From Clostridia bacterium (GTDB lineage: Bacteria > Bacillota > Clostridia > Christensenellales > CAG-138), in the NCBI GenBank assembly GCA_017525875.1, contig JAFXSG010000023.1, positions 1 to 54,025 of the forward strand: a stretch of 54,025 nt of DNA, given 5' to 3'. The position numbers and the translations under genes were made by a program. The notes below the pieces were generated by a model. The model saw nothing but the letters and a program-made list of their open reading frames with translations. It did not search any database and had not been told where the DNA came from. Of this stretch, positions 1 through 7,768 are shown piece after piece (position 1 is the stretch's first letter; the number at the start of each line of letters is the position of its first letter).

Positions 1-425
<425 letters not shown>

Positions 426-477
426 CTAAAGCTTATTTTAAAGTTTATCTCATGCCCTTTCGGGCGGGATTTCCGGA

Positions 478-1080
478 TCAAGTCCTGACTTTGACCATCG
501 TATGGCGGATGATCTTGCCTTTTACGCGGAAGCCCTTCTGGAGCACCGCGGTGATAGTGCCGCTTTCCGCTTCGGACTCATTGTCCTGCATAACGGCTTC
601 GTGGATGTTGGGATCGAACTGGCCGTCGGCCTCGATCTCCTCCATACCGCATTTTTCAAGGCAGGCGATGAGCTGCTTGTAGATCTGCTCGATGCCCTTT
701 GCGAAGGGCGAGTCATCGTCGTTTGCAAAAGCTCTTTCGAAATTGTCGAGCACCGGAAGCAGGGCTTTGATGACTTCCCTCGCGCCGTCGTCAATGCTTT
801 CCGAACGGATCGATGCGTTGCGCTTGCGGAAGTTTGCAAACTCCGCCTGGATGCGCTGCGCGTCGAGGATGGAACTGTCGACGTTTGCTTTCAATTCTTC
901 AATCTGCTTCTGCATATCGGCGATCCTCTGCTGCGCCTGCTCAAACTCTTCTTTGGTGAGCACGACTCCTTCGTCGCCGGAAGAGGGTTCGGGTTCCGCC
1001 GTTTCGTTCACGGTCTCGGGAGTTCCCTGCTCCTCGGGCACTGTTTCGGGAGTCTTTTCTTTCTTACTATCCTTAGCCAT
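478..1080 (-). CDS. grpE: Nucleotide exchange factor GrpE
   Basis: Cochaperone that releases ADP from DnaK. The 200-residue product has a charged, low-complexity N-terminus (about 1-45, Lys/Glu/Pro rich), a long helical dimerisation segment (about 50-110) containing AEFANFRKRN, and the conserved C-terminal beta domain with PVLDNFERA and the FDPNIHEAVM motif. An upstream in-frame Met at 1101 exists, but GGAGG lies 5 bases before the ATG at 1080, so that start is preferred. It sits between hrcA (35-base gap) and dnaK in the heat-shock operon. Confidence 0.96.
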   Translation of the reverse strand: MAKDSKKEKTPETVPEEQGTPETVNETAEPEPSSGDEGVVLTKEEFEQAQQRIADMQKQIEELKANVDSSILDAQRIQAEFANFRKRNASIRSESIDDGAREVIKALLPVLDNFERAFANDDDSPFAKGIEQIYKQLIACLEKCGMEEIEADGQFDPNIHEAVMQDNESEAESGTITAVLQKGFRVKGKIIRHTMVKVRT

Positions 1081-1115
1081 TGCTGCCTCCATGATTCGCA
1101 ATAGATGCGAAGTTG

Positions 1116-2171
1116 TTATTGATCGTTATTGTTTTCGCTGCCGCTCCCGAGCATGGAGCTGAGCACTTTTCCGAGGCTTTCGCTCATGCAGCGCAGCACG
1201 GCAACGACTTTGCCGTAGTCCATCCTCGTGGGGCCGATGACGCCCATCGAGCCGACCTGCTCGCCTCCGACGCGGTAGCTGACGGTGACGACCGAGCAAT
1301 CCTTGAGCTCCGGATTGTCGTTCTCGTTGCCGATGCGGACGGAGATCTCTACGCCTTCGTTCTCGGAGAGCACCTCGGAAAGCATCTCGCCGCGCTCGAT
1401 CTCCGAGAGGAAGCTCTTTGCCTTGGCTACGTCGGAATACTCCGGGAAATCAAGCATTTTGGAAGCGCCGACGACTTCGACGCTCTGCTTCCCAAGATCC
1501 TTGTCGAGGCTTCCGAGCATCTCGGCGACGGTATCCGCCTGCTCGCCGATCTCCTCGCGGAGCAGCGGCAGAAGCGTTTTGTGCACGTCCGTCAGGCGGT
1601 AGCCGATCATGCGCTCGTTCATGAGCTTTGAGATCTTTTCAAGGTCCTGAGCGGTGATGCCCTTCGGCACCTTGAGCATCGTGGAGTTCGTTGCGCCGGA
1701 ATTGGTAACGACTACCGCTAGCGCCGAGCCTTCCGATACGGGGATCAGGCTGATGTGCTTGAGCCTTGCGTTGCGCAAGTGAGGGCTTTGAACGACGGAG
1801 GTGTAGTTCGTGATGCCGGAGAGCATTCGCGCCGTTTCCTTGATGACGTCGCCCACCTCGCTCACACGCTGTTCGAGATGCCTCCGGATGTATTCCGCTT
1901 CATCATCTGTGATATGCGCTCTGTCCATGATATTGTTCACGTACAGGCGGTATGCTTTCTCGCTCGGGACGCGGCCCGCGCTGGTGTGGGGCTGTTCAAG
2001 AAAACCGAGCTCCGTAAGGTCGCTCATTTCGTTGCGGATCGTCGCTGGCGAAAGCTCGATATCGTCGCGCTTCGAGAGCGTTCTAGACCCGACCGGCGCG
2101 GCGGTGAGAATATAGTCATCGATGATAGCGCGAAGGATATTCATTTTTCTAACGTCGAGAAGCTGTGTCAT
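1116..2171 (-). CDS. hrcA: Heat-inducible transcription repressor HrcA
   Basis: Repressor of class I heat-shock genes; it binds the CIRCE inverted repeat and is kept active by GroEL in characterised Firmicutes. The 351-residue protein has an N-terminal winged helix (RKMNILRAIIDDYI, then SPATIRNEMSDL and the HTSAGRVPS signature at about 55-65), followed by the GAF-like HrcA domain with LNERMIG and a conserved C-terminal GPTRMDYGKV block. An in-frame upstream extension to 2252 overlaps the CIRCE element; AAGGAAGG just before 2171 supports the shorter start. First gene of the operon, with its own operator immediately upstream, hence autoregulated. Confidence 0.96.
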   Translation of the reverse strand: MTQLLDVRKMNILRAIIDDYILTAAPVGSRTLSKRDDIELSPATIRNEMSDLTELGFLEQPHTSAGRVPSEKAYRLYVNNIMDRAHITDDEAEYIRRHLEQRVSEVGDVIKETARMLSGITNYTSVVQSPHLRNARLKHISLIPVSEGSALAVVVTNSGATNSTMLKVPKGITAQDLEKISKLMNERMIGYRLTDVHKTLLPLLREEIGEQADTVAEMLGSLDKDLGKQSVEVVGASKMLDFPEYSDVAKAKSFLSEIERGEMLSEVLSENEGVEISVRIGNENDNPELKDCSVVTVSYRVGGEQVGSMGVIGPTRMDYGKVVAVLRCMSESLGKVLSSMLGSGSENNNDQ

Positions 2172-2245
2172 TCTATCCTTCCTTTCTCTGCCGCAGTGTT
2201 CATGAAAACCGCCCGGCTTACACCGGTACTGTTTTCGTTCGGATG

Positions 2246-2272
2246 TTAGCACTCATCCCTTTCGAGTGCTAA
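2246..2272. promoter_or_regulatory. CIRCE operator for HrcA
   Basis: Perfect 9-9-9 inverted repeat: TTAGCACTC at 2246-2254, a 9-base spacer, GAGTGCTAA at 2264-2272. This is the exact CIRCE consensus. It lies 3 bases past the -10 of the hrcA promoter, so bound HrcA would cover the transcription start. Confidence 0.98.
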
Positions 2273-2275
2273 CAC

Positions 2276-2304
2276 ATTTTACCGCACTTTTCGGTTTTAG
2301 TCAA
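2276..2304 (-). promoter_or_regulatory. Sigma-A promoter of hrcA-grpE-dnaK
   Basis: On the minus strand TTGACT (2304-2299), a 17-base spacer and TAAAAT (2281-2276), directly followed by the CIRCE element. Near-consensus housekeeping promoter. Confidence 0.88.
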
Positions 2305-2331
2305 TAGTATTCTCAGACCTAAGATAATATA

Positions 2332-2360
2332 TTTTAGTTTATCGTAAAATGCGTTATAAT
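2332..2360 (+). promoter_or_regulatory. Putative promoter of radical SAM activase gene
   Basis: A perfect TATAAT at 2355-2360 lies 27 bases before the start codon. The -35 region around 2332-2338 (TTTTAG/TTTAGT) is a poor match, so only the -10 is convincing. It is divergent from the hrcA promoter. Confidence 0.45.
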
Positions 2361-2387
2361 CAAGGCATCAAACCAAGGAGAACGGCT

Positions 2388-3083
2388 ATGATCATAAAAG
2401 GTTTGCAAAAGCTGACGCTTCTCGATTATCCCGGCAAGGTCGCCTGCACGGTGTTCACAGGCTGGTGCAATTTCCGCTGCCCGTTCTGCCAGAACTCCGA
2501 ACTCGTCATCTCACCCGCGCTCAACCGTACGATACCGGATCGGGAGATCTTCGATTATCTGAACAAACGCAGCGGTATGCTCGACGGGATATGCATCACC
2601 GGAGGCGAGCCGCTCGTGCAGGAGGATCTCATCCAGTTCATTGAAAAATGCAAACAGCTCGGCTACCTTGTGAAGCTCGATACCAACGGCTATCTTTCGG
2701 ACAAGCTCGCGGAAATACTATACCTCGGGATCGTCGATTACGTCGCGATGGATATCAAGGCCGCTCCGGAGAACTACCCGAGGCTGACGGGCGTTGCGGA
2801 CCTCGATATCAAGCCCATCCTCGAGAGCGTAAACCTGCTCAAGGAATGCGGCCTGCCGCACGAGTTCAGAACGACGGTCGTGGGCGATATGCACACCGCG
2901 GATGATTTTGTGAAGATCGCGGACTGGCTCGAAGGTGAGGAGAAATACTTCCTGCAGAAGTTCGTCGACTCAGGCGCCATCATCGAGGGCGGGCACAAGG
3001 CCCCGTCCGACGATACCATGCGCGAATACCTTGAGATCGTTCAAAAAAAGATCCCGGGCGCGGAGCTCAGAGGCGTTGAATAA
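2388..3083 (+). CDS. Anaerobic ribonucleoside-triphosphate reductase activating protein, NrdG2-like radical SAM
   Basis: Radical SAM glycyl-radical-enzyme activase of the NrdG2/PflA type, expected to use SAM and a 4Fe-4S cluster to place a glycyl radical on an anaerobic reductase or a similar enzyme. The 231-residue protein has the CxxxCxxC motif as CNFRCPFC at about residues 27-34, the N-terminal LLDYPGKVACTVF block, and TGGEPL for SAM binding at about 73-78. AAGGAG lies 7 bases before 2388; the in-frame ATG at 2349 lacks a ribosome binding site. No nrdD or other glycyl radical enzyme is visible nearby, so the partner is unknown. Confidence 0.85.
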   Translation: MIIKGLQKLTLLDYPGKVACTVFTGWCNFRCPFCQNSELVISPALNRTIPDREIFDYLNKRSGMLDGICITGGEPLVQEDLIQFIEKCKQLGYLVKLDTNGYLSDKLAEILYLGIVDYVAMDIKAAPENYPRLTGVADLDIKPILESVNLLKECGLPHEFRTTVVGDMHTADDFVKIADWLEGEEKYFLQKFVDSGAIIEGGHKAPSDDTMREYLEIVQKKIPGAELRGVE

Positions 3084-3094
3084 AAGCCAAAATG

Positions 3095-3130
3095 AAAAGC
3101 GGAGCAAGGTGCCTGCCCCGCTTCTTTTTT
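3095..3130 (+). terminator. Rho-independent terminator after the activase gene
   Basis: AAGCGG (3097-3102) pairs with CCGCTT (3118-3123), with an inner GC-rich stem, then T6 at 3125-3130. An A-rich left flank could let it also serve the converging minus-strand gene. Confidence 0.75.
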
Positions 3131-3136
3131 ATGCTG

Positions 3137-4024
3137 TTATCTGATCGAGTCCGCCCAGGCGAGCATGATCTCCATCGCTCTTTCGGAGTTTTCAAGTTCA
3201 TAGGAAAGATGGAGCGTATAGAGAACGCTGCCGTTTGATACATAGCCGTCAAGCCCTCCGCGGCGGCCGTTATCGACGCCGTCGATGGTTAAAAGTTCAA
3301 AATCAAGACCGTTCTGCGTCGTTCGGTGCTCGATATCCGTCTCCCAGCCGCGTTCATTTGGCCAGAAGCTGCTGAGCTCAAGCTCCTTTCCGTTATAGCT
3401 ATCTGTGATCACAATGATATTTGGCTGCATATTGATATGATCCGTTTCAGAGCTTATATCATCATAGGATATCGTAACGCTCAGTATCCTGCCCGCATCG
3501 CTGCCGCGCACGGTGAGCAAGACCTCTGAACCGTCGTAGTGAGTGATACCGTGGATATCGGAAAACCCGAGGTCGGACGGATGCCCTCCGCACGGAGGAA
3601 GCTGAGGAGCGCAGATCTTATCGTAACCTATGCGCTGGATCGCTTCCGCAATACCCGGATAGATCTCCGTTACGGTGCGGGGATCGATGAAAACACTGCT
3701 GTGAACAGGCTGCGGGACATGGTTTTTGATCTGTTCGGCTATTTTTTCGGGGATGTCAGTGAGGCCCGAAAGCTCTTTCTGACGGATCTTATCGAGATCT
3801 ACGCGGATCGTGAAGCCGCTTTCGGTGACCGTTTTGATCTTTTTGGTTTCCATTTTTTTCGACTCCGCATAGGCGGTCACGCTGCCGAGCACTATCAAAA
3901 GGCACGCGGCCGCGGCGATCCAGCGCAGAACACTCTTTGATTTTCGTGATTTTTTAGGCAGTTCGGTATCGATAACGTCGCTGTCAAGTTCAGTCAGAGC
4001 TTCCATGAATTCATTTCCGTTCAT
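3137..4024 (-). CDS. Putative membrane-anchored anti-sigma factor
   Basis: A 295-residue single-pass membrane protein. About 33 cytoplasmic residues (MNGNEFMEALTELDSDVI...) precede one transmembrane helix (about 34-52, WIAAAACLLIVLGSVTAYA) and an extracytoplasmic domain of about 240 residues that I cannot assign to a family. Its ATG overlaps the stop of the ECF sigma gene by 4 bases (ATGA), giving translational coupling. A short cytoplasmic N-terminus, one helix and an outer sensor domain is the usual architecture of anti-sigma factors encoded with their sigma. The role is inferred from position and topology, not from a recognised anti-sigma domain. Confidence 0.7.
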   Translation of the reverse strand: MNGNEFMEALTELDSDVIDTELPKKSRKSKSVLRWIAAAACLLIVLGSVTAYAESKKMETKKIKTVTESGFTIRVDLDKIRQKELSGLTDIPEKIAEQIKNHVPQPVHSSVFIDPRTVTEIYPGIAEAIQRIGYDKICAPQLPPCGGHPSDLGFSDIHGITHYDGSEVLLTVRGSDAGRILSVTISYDDISSETDHINMQPNIIVITDSYNGKELELSSFWPNERGWETDIEHRTTQNGLDFELLTIDGVDNGRRGGLDGYVSNGSVLYTLHLSYELENSERAMEIMLAWADSIR

Positions 4025-4581
4025 AGTAAATGACCCTCCTTTTCAAGATATTGCCTCAGCTCGTTTCGCACGCGGAAGAGCATGGATTTGACCTTGCTCT
4101 GCGTCATGCCGCAGTTTAAGGCGATCGTCTTCAAGGGCTCCATGTACCAGTACCGGCGGACGAACACAGCGCGTTTTTCGGTTGAAATGCCTCTCAGAAA
4201 CGAGCTTACGGTGCGTATCAGCTCGCGGCTCTCGACCTCTGTCTCCGTTGAATACGGTGCGGGCAGGCAGCTTTCAAGCTCTTTGGAAAGCTCCGTGAAT
4301 TCCGCGCTGCGCTTTGCAGCGGCCCCTGCTTTGATCCTGTTGATCGCAGCAGAGCGAACGAGCTTTGCAAGGAAAGCGGGCAGGTATTCCGTCGGCTCAT
4401 GCGGCGGAACGGCGTTCCACGCGGCAAAGTAGGCGTCGTTCACGCATTCTTCAGCCGTTTCACGGTCGCCGAGAATGCCGAAAGCGATCGCGCAGAGCTT
4501 TCCGCCGTATTTTTCGCGCAGTTCATCGAGGGCGCTTTCGTCCCTTGCGAGCAATGCGGCAACGATCTCACCGTCTGTCAA
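4021..4581 (-). CDS. ECF-type RNA polymerase sigma factor
   Basis: Alternative sigma-70 family factor of 186 residues, the usual ECF size. Region 2 lies at about 15-85 (YGGKLCAIAFGILGD, ECVNDAYFAAW) and region 4 at about 125-180 (RRYWYMEPLKTIALNCG, SKVKSMLFRVRNELR), with no region 1 or 3. The start is TTG at 4581, supported by a strong AAGGAGGAG 7 bases upstream. A possible promoter TTGATA-17-TATCAG precedes it. It forms a two-gene unit with the overlapping membrane protein downstream, the standard sigma/anti-sigma arrangement; the inducing signal and regulon are unknown. Confidence 0.9.
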   Translation of the reverse strand: MTDGEIVAALLARDESALDELREKYGGKLCAIAFGILGDRETAEECVNDAYFAAWNAVPPHEPTEYLPAFLAKLVRSAAINRIKAGAAAKRSAEFTELSKELESCLPAPYSTETEVESRELIRTVSSFLRGISTEKRAVFVRRYWYMEPLKTIALNCGMTQSKVKSMLFRVRNELRQYLEKEGHLL

Positions 4582-4658
4582 ATCCCCGCTCCTCCTTCCT
4601 TGCTGATAAAGGCCTTCACTTACTATATCAACTTTTTCCCGTCGCGGTTTCGTTGATC

Positions 4659-5378
4659 TTATATCGGCTTTATATAATCTGAAACAACTTCGATCAGCGC
4701 ATCCGCCTCGCGAGGAGAATAACGCGGCGATATCGCAAGGGAGATGAGGTCGAACCTGCTTTCCGTGTGATAAGCGGTATAGTCGCTGAAAACCCTGAAG
4801 GGTATCTCGGGTTCCCTGCCGTTTTTGCCCTCAAACAAAGCGGAGGCAAACGAGGAGAGGCGGATATGATCATACTCCCCTTCCCCGTTTTTCTCGGCAA
4901 ATGAAGGGATATCGGGCCTTGACCTCGGATTGCGGACGTTCTCGAGCGCGTCCACCCAGCGGAACGCGAGCGCGAACAAAAGGTAGTTCGCCTCATCAAG
5001 CTGCTTCATGCGGTAATACCTTTCTATATCCGCCCGCTTATCGGGAGCAAGCGTGATCACCGAATTCAGCACGAACCCCGGCCCGGGCCTGCCGATGCCG
5101 AGATCGCTGTGCGCGTCGACGTGCGTGACGGAAAACGGAGCGGTCAGTTTGCCGGCTTTTAGCAGCTCGTCCCACAAAAGCAGCGCGCAGTCGTGCGTTT
5201 CGAACACCCTGCCGGGTATCGGCGAGGCTTTGCTGAGGCCGCAGTTGGTCTCCAGGAACGACCTGACGCGGTCTTCGCCCCAGGGCTCGTGCCCGATGAG
5301 CTGAGGGCGCTCGCCTTCATCAGCAAGCTCGCAGCAATCAGCGAGGAAAAAATCAAGATCGATATCGAGCACGCGCAT
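4659..5378 (-). CDS. UPF0489 family protein (arginase-like fold suspected)
   Basis: A 239-residue protein opening MRVLDIDLDFF and carrying SVTHVDAHSDLG at about residue 85-96, the two hallmark segments of the UPF0489 (C5orf22-like) family. The Asp/His-rich motifs resemble metal ligands of arginase/deacetylase-type ureohydrolases, so a metal-dependent hydrolase is a reasonable guess, but no activity is established that I know of. It overlaps the preceding acetyltransferase by one base (TGATG) and is probably translated from the same message. Confidence 0.7.
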   Translation of the reverse strand: MRVLDIDLDFFLADCCELADEGERPQLIGHEPWGEDRVRSFLETNCGLSKASPIPGRVFETHDCALLLWDELLKAGKLTAPFSVTHVDAHSDLGIGRPGPGFVLNSVITLAPDKRADIERYYRMKQLDEANYLLFALAFRWVDALENVRNPRSRPDIPSFAEKNGEGEYDHIRLSSFASALFEGKNGREPEIPFRVFSDYTAYHTESRFDLISLAISPRYSPREADALIEVVSDYIKPI

Positions 5379-5884
5379 CAGTCTTCCGCTCCCCTTTTCA
5401 ATATGATATCGAACATTTTCGCACAGCTCCCGCGGTAATGCAGGCAGCTGCCGTTCCCGTTTTCGCCGATGGGTTCAAGGCCGAGATGCAAGAGGATGCC
5501 CTGCGATCTCAGGTTCAGCTTGTGCGCGTAAGCCTCGACAAAAGGCGTTTCCTTCGGCACGATACCGTACAGATGCTCATACAGCTTTTCAAAAACGCCT
5601 GTGCCGTGAAACTCAGGCTTCAGCTGGATCTCCTCCATCATGAAGGTTTCGGCGTTCACGAAATACTGGAAATAACCGATCAGCTCGTCCCCTGAATAGA
5701 TCAGGATGATCTTTCTCGGCTCCTTTTGCAGTGCGGGACCGACGGCGCCGCGCCACTCCTCCCAGTCCTCCTCGCGGGTAAAGCCCGAGGGAGCGATCGC
5801 GTTCATATTATTATAAAGAAGATCGAACAGCAGGGGCAAAAACTCATCCGTGCGGGACTTATCGAGAAATTCAAAGCGGATCAT
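5378..5884 (-). CDS. GNAT family N-acetyltransferase
   Basis: A 168-residue acetyltransferase of the GNAT fold: an N-terminal acceptor-side segment, ELIGYFQYFVNAETFMMEEI as strands 3-4, and the acetyl-CoA loop region FHGTGVFEKLYEHLYG, where QxxGxG/A is replaced by EFHGTGVF. The acceptor is unknown. AAAGGAG precedes the ATG. It is the first gene of a two-gene unit with the UPF0489 gene. Confidence 0.75.
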   Translation of the reverse strand: MIRFEFLDKSRTDEFLPLLFDLLYNNMNAIAPSGFTREEDWEEWRGAVGPALQKEPRKIILIYSGDELIGYFQYFVNAETFMMEEIQLKPEFHGTGVFEKLYEHLYGIVPKETPFVEAYAHKLNLRSQGILLHLGLEPIGENGNGSCLHYRGSCAKMFDIILKRGAED

Positions 5885-5911
5885 TTGCTTTCTCCTTTAT
5901 CTGATACTTGT

Positions 5912-5940
5912 ATTATGCTTCAAACGCGACACTTTTGCAA
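5912..5940 (-). promoter_or_regulatory. Promoter of the acetyltransferase-UPF0489 unit
   Basis: TTGCAA (5940-5935), a 17-base spacer, CATAAT (5917-5912) on the minus strand, 28 bases before the start codon. Confidence 0.65.
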
Positions 5941-5944
5941 GAGC

Positions 5945-5967
5945 AAAAAAGGAGCGCAGTGCGCTCC
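5945..5967 (-). terminator. Terminator of the substrate-binding protein gene
   Basis: GGAGCG (5951-5956) pairs with CGCTCC (5962-5967) around a 5-base loop; on the minus strand it is followed by T6 (5950-5945). It sits 17 bases after the stop at 5985. Confidence 0.8.
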
Positions 5968-5984
5968 CGTACAGGCGGTAATGA

Positions 5985-6989
5985 TCATTTGCCGAGTTCA
6001 CGAACGGCCTTCTCCGCAAACGAGTTGTCGATAAGCTCTGTAAAGCCGACCCTCTTTGAAAGCTCGCCGTTCGTTTCCATAATGTCCTGCAGCCGCGTGA
6101 ACGCGTCCTCGGTCATGACCGGCGTTTTCATCCATGAATCGGTCTCACGGTAGTTCTTTGCCACGAGCGCGAGCGTTTCCGTATCGGCGTCGGGGAAAAA
6201 CGATCTCATCGCCTCCGCGATCTCGCTGTCGGACGCGTTCCACACGAACTGCTGCCCGCGGTACACCGCACGAACGAAGGCTTCAACGAGCCCGGGATCC
6301 TTTTTCACGGTATCGGGCATCGTCATGAACGCTGTGTACGGCACTTCGCCGGACTCCAGCCCGATATTCGCCACGATGTAACCACTGCCGGCGCGCTCGA
6401 AAAGGGTCGCCGTGGGCTCGAACAGCGTCACGTAATCGCCGGTACCGCCCTCGAACGCACCGCCCATAAGGTTGAATTGGACGTTTGAAATAACCTCCAC
6501 GTCCTCGCCGGGAACAAGGCCGTTTTTGCGGAGCACGTAGTTGAGAGTCATAAAGGGCATTCCGCCCGGTCTGCCTCCGATGACGGACTTGCCGCGAAGA
6601 TCCTCCCAGGAGAAACGGTCGGTCGGTTCGCGGCCGATCAAAAACGAGCCGTCTCTTTTCGTGAGCTGCCCGATGACGACCGGGTGCTCGCTTGAGCCCT
6701 CGTTAACAACGTAGACGCCCGTCTCCGGCCCCATCAGGGCAAACTCTGCTTCTCCCGCGATCAGCGCGGTCATGCTCTTGTCGCTGCCGCCGCCGGTGAC
6801 GATCTCAAGCTCGATCCCCTCATCGGCAAAGTAACCGAGCCCCGCCGCGGCGTAAAGCGGCGCATAGAAGACGGAACGCGTGACTTCGTTCAGCGTGACG
6901 TGCCTGAGTTCGCCGTTATCGCCCGCGCAGCCGATAAAGCACGGCACAAGAAGAAGCGAAGCAAATATCAAAGCAAGGACCTTTTTCAT
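5985..6989 (-). CDS. ABC transporter substrate-binding lipoprotein, NMT1/THI5-SsuA-like
   Basis: A 334-residue secreted solute-binding protein. The N-terminus is a lipoprotein signal: MKKVLALIFASLLLVPCFIGC, with Cys at residue 21 as the likely lipidated residue. The mature part carries YAPLYAAAGLGYFADEGIELEI, GGGSDKSMTALIAGEAEFALMGPE and GRPGGMPFMTLNYVLRKNG, characteristic of the NMT1/SsuA/TauA periplasmic-binding family for sulfonates, nitrate or thiamine precursors. AGGAGG precedes the ATG. No permease or ATPase gene adjoins it, so it either works with a transporter elsewhere or has another role; the ligand cannot be named. Confidence 0.87.
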   Translation of the reverse strand: MKKVLALIFASLLLVPCFIGCAGDNGELRHVTLNEVTRSVFYAPLYAAAGLGYFADEGIELEIVTGGGSDKSMTALIAGEAEFALMGPETGVYVVNEGSSEHPVVIGQLTKRDGSFLIGREPTDRFSWEDLRGKSVIGGRPGGMPFMTLNYVLRKNGLVPGEDVEVISNVQFNLMGGAFEGGTGDYVTLFEPTATLFERAGSGYIVANIGLESGEVPYTAFMTMPDTVKKDPGLVEAFVRAVYRGQQFVWNASDSEIAEAMRSFFPDADTETLALVAKNYRETDSWMKTPVMTEDAFTRLQDIMETNGELSKRVGFTELIDNSFAEKAVRELGK

Positions 6990-7017
6990 TCAATGACCTC
7001 CTATTGGTTCTTGCTCT

Positions 7018-7047
7018 ATAATATTCGCGGAGAGATTTTTGGTGCAA
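7018..7047 (-). promoter_or_regulatory. Promoter of the substrate-binding protein gene
   Basis: TTGCAC (7047-7042), an 18-base spacer, TATTAT (7023-7018) on the minus strand. The rest of the gap 6990-7129 shows nothing else recognisable. Confidence 0.6.
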
Positions 7048-7129
7048 AAAGCCTATCGGCGTATCCGCGCAAGGATGAGCCGACTAAAAAGGCATTTTTT
7101 CGCGCCCGGCTGCGCTAAAATGTCCAAAG

Positions 7130-7150
7130 AAAAAGCCCGCCGGAGCGGGC
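7130..7150 (-). terminator. Terminator of pgsA
   Basis: GCCCGC (7135-7140) pairs with GCGGGC (7145-7150) around a CGGA tetraloop; on the minus strand a T5 tract (7134-7130) follows. Confidence 0.82.
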
Positions 7151-7167
7151 CTTAAAAAGCTGTAATA

Positions 7168-7710
7168 CTATTTTTCCTCGATCCTGCCGTTGCCCTTCTT
7201 TCTTATGAAGGTCTTGATGCCGTAGTGGAAGAAAGAGGCGATTGCGACGGCGATCGCAAGCCAGTAGACGTACAAGTGGATATTCAGCACGCCCCAGATG
7301 AGGTGGATGAAGGTAAGCACGATCGCACAGCCGAAAAGGCCGGTCGCGATCTTGCCGAACCAGTCGGCATACACCACGACTTTTTTGGTATAAAGCACCG
7401 CGCCGACAGTGATCATCAGCACTTCCTTCGCAAGAACGATGATCAGTATATAGAGCGGGATCTCGCGAACGGCGTAGAAGCAGCTCAGCACTGCTATCAG
7501 CATAAGCTTATCCGCAAGCGGGTCGAGCACCTTGCCGGCGTTCGTGATCCAGTTGTTGCGCCTTGCAAGCCATCCGTCGAGCACGTCCGTTCCGAACGCC
7601 GCAAGATAGACGATCAGGCACCAGAGGTACTGCTGCTTTGTGAAAAGCCAGATGAACACGCCGACGAGCAGCAGCCTGAAAACCGAAAGAATATTGGGGA
7701 TATGCTTCAT
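7168..7710 (-). CDS. pgsA: CDP-diacylglycerol-glycerol-3-phosphate 3-phosphatidyltransferase
   Basis: Integral membrane enzyme that makes phosphatidylglycerolphosphate from CDP-diacylglycerol and glycerol 3-phosphate, the committed step to phosphatidylglycerol. The 180-residue product has the CDP-alcohol phosphotransferase motif DGxxARxxxxxxxxGxxxDxxxD, seen as DGWLARR...GKVLDPLADK at about residues 46-68, and about five hydrophobic helices. AAAGGAATTAT before 7710 supports the start MKHIPNILS rather than the upstream Met at 7746. It lies 58 bases after the peptidoglycan-binding protein gene and may be co-transcribed. Confidence 0.93.
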   Translation of the reverse strand: MKHIPNILSVFRLLLVGVFIWLFTKQQYLWCLIVYLAAFGTDVLDGWLARRNNWITNAGKVLDPLADKLMLIAVLSCFYAVREIPLYILIIVLAKEVLMITVGAVLYTKKVVVYADWFGKIATGLFGCAIVLTFIHLIWGVLNIHLYVYWLAIAVAIASFFHYGIKTFIRKKGNGRIEEK

Positions 7711-7768
7711 ATAATTCCTTTCGGCGCGTTTACAAAAGCGCGTCAAAACAAATAAAAATAAACCTAAT

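Noticed and set aside
7040-7118. Short plus-strand frame and repeats upstream of the substrate-binding protein gene
   Set aside because: No ribosome binding site, no conserved-looking composition; the stretch is the promoter region of the minus-strand gene.
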